Shown piece by piece: positions 63,552-64,000 of a stretch of DNA of 64,000 bases (position 1 is the first letter of the stretch; each line of letters opens with the position of its first letter). The position numbers and the translations under genes are program-made. Below the pieces are notes generated by a model. The model worked only from the letters and a program-made list of their open reading frames with translations. It did no database searches and was not told the origin of the DNA. The DNA lies in the NCBI RefSeq assembly GCF_900444945.1, contig NZ_UFRM01000001.1, positions 1,728,001 to 1,792,000 on the forward strand, in the 5' to 3' direction. The stretch comes from Actinobacillus lignieresii (GTDB lineage Bacteria; Pseudomonadota; Gammaproteobacteria; Enterobacterales; Pasteurellaceae).

Positions 63552-63713
63552 CTCTCTCCCCTCGAGGGAGAGAGACAGCTTGTTGAAGCGTTCAGCGAAA
63601 ACAAGCAGAGAGAGGGAATTTGCAAAAAATGAGTGTTCAAACACCGTTTCCCCTCTCCCTGATTTTTCTTCTATACGAAGAAAAATCTGTCCCTCTCCCA
63701 CAAGGGGCGAGGG
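63552..63713. repeat. Composite palindromic repeat block, copy 2
   Basis: It has the same plan as the block at 23281. Two oppositely oriented units flank a ~34-base spacer, each with a terminal CTCTCCC/GGGAGAG hairpin and CTGTC- and CCCTCTC-arms around an inner dyad. The inner parts are 63579-63605 (27 bases, CTTGTT...AACAAG ends) and 63662-63686 (25 bases, perfect stem ATTTTTCTTC). They are unrelated to each other and to those of copy 1, while the arms are nearly identical. Confidence 0.85.
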
Positions 63714-63722
63714 TTATAGTAT

Positions 63723-64000
63723 TTAACGAACTAAAGATGCTGGATCTTCAATATTTTTTAACAATGCGTATTTTTCGATCCAACCGATCACGCCATCAAG
63801 GTTTTCGTTCTTCATCAAGTTAGTGAAAATAAACGGCTGACCGTTACGCATACGGCGAGCATCACGTTCCATTACGCTTAAATCCGCACCCACAAACGGC
63901 GCAAGGTCGGTTTTATTAATCACTAATAAATCCGAACGAGTGATACCCGGTCCGCCTTTACGTGGAATTTTCTCGCCTTGTGCCACGTCAATCACGAAAA
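63723..64000 (-). CDS. ureG: Urease accessory GTPase UreG (C-terminal part)
   Basis: The last ~92 codons of UreG, the GTPase that powers nickel delivery to urease. [42 protein letters not shown] contains the G4 motif NKTD and the conserved DLxxxVGADL, followed by [12 protein letters not shown]. The N-terminal P-loop half lies beyond the window. Gene order ureG-ureD matches the end of a ureABCEFGD operon. Confidence 0.95.
   Translation of the reverse strand, partial: FVIDVAQGEKIPRKGGPGITRSDLLVINKTDLAPFVGADLSVMERDARRMRNGQPFIFTNLMKNENLDGVIGWIEKYALLKNIEDPASLVR

Noticed and set aside
1..64000. CRISPR arrays, rRNA genes, insertion sequences and prophage
   Set aside because: No regularly spaced direct repeats, rRNA sequence, transposase or phage structural genes were seen. 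The repeats found are palindromic intergenic elements and uptake signal sequences.

Overview
The window is from a gamma-proteobacterium of the family Pasteurellaceae. The evidence is gene content and order plus dozens of copies of ACAAGCGGT or its complement ACCGCTTGT, the uptake signal sequence of the Actinobacillus pleuropneumoniae-type subclade (Haemophilus influenzae uses AAGTGCGGT). The cpxDCBA capsule-export genes next to modF, a urease operon end (ureG-ureD) and the selenocysteine genes all fit Actinobacillus, most likely A. pleuropneumoniae or a very close relative. Most of the window is ordinary moderate-GC chromosome. Two stretches are clearly more A+T-rich: about 18.2-20.6 kb and 28.9-33.9 kb.

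Layout. 0-6.5 kb, minus strand: enterobacterial-common-antigen-type operon wecA-wzzE-wecB-wecC-wecD-wecE-wzxE, with a hairpin terminator between wecB and wecC. 6.8-11.5 kb: hemL, an MFS transporter, murJ and rpsT (UUG start). 11.5-17.7 kb: minus-strand operon selA-selB-rsmB-trkA, diverging from the selenocysteine tRNA gene selC, which is followed at once by mioC. 18.2-20.5 kb: an A+T-rich island with a double-glycine-leader, microcin-like peptide gene, a 58-residue two-helix membrane protein just upstream (candidate immunity), a 22-codon peptide ORF, and a JmjC/cupin-type oxygenase just downstream. This is the best candidate here for an undescribed peptide-modification system. 20.7-26.8 kb: the yiaKLMNO-lyxK catabolic operon, whose periplasmic binding protein YiaO is cut by an in-frame TAA.

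27.0-37.7 kb: a YdeN-like hydrolase, a lipoprotein and the capsule locus. The locus holds three serovar-type synthesis genes (Stealth phosphotransferase, GT2 plus TagF-like polymerase, SGNH protein) followed by cpxDCBA. 37.9-44.9 kb: modF, fmt, a TAXI-type binding protein, yigZ-trkH-hemG and mscL. 45.0-53.2 kb, minus strand: lipA, lipB, ybeD, dacA, rlpA, mrdB, mrdA, rlmH, rsfS, a cell-wall elongation and lipoylation block. 53.4-54.05 kb: a HigB2/HigA2-type toxin-antitoxin pair with a perfect 17-bp operator palindrome. 54.2-63.5 kb: mutS, a cystine-type ABC transporter preceded by tandem MetJ boxes, L-cysteine desulfidase, a YtfE protein lacking its N-terminal domain, an SMR pump, several small conserved proteins, and ureD plus the end of ureG.

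Intergenic structure is rich. Gene ends usually carry hairpins built from two inverted uptake signal sequences. Two blocks of about 160 bp (23281-23438 and 63552-63713) share a composite repeat with constant CCCTCTCCC-type arms around inner palindromes whose sequence differs in every copy. A second small repeat family occurs at 37769-37880 and 40477-40535.
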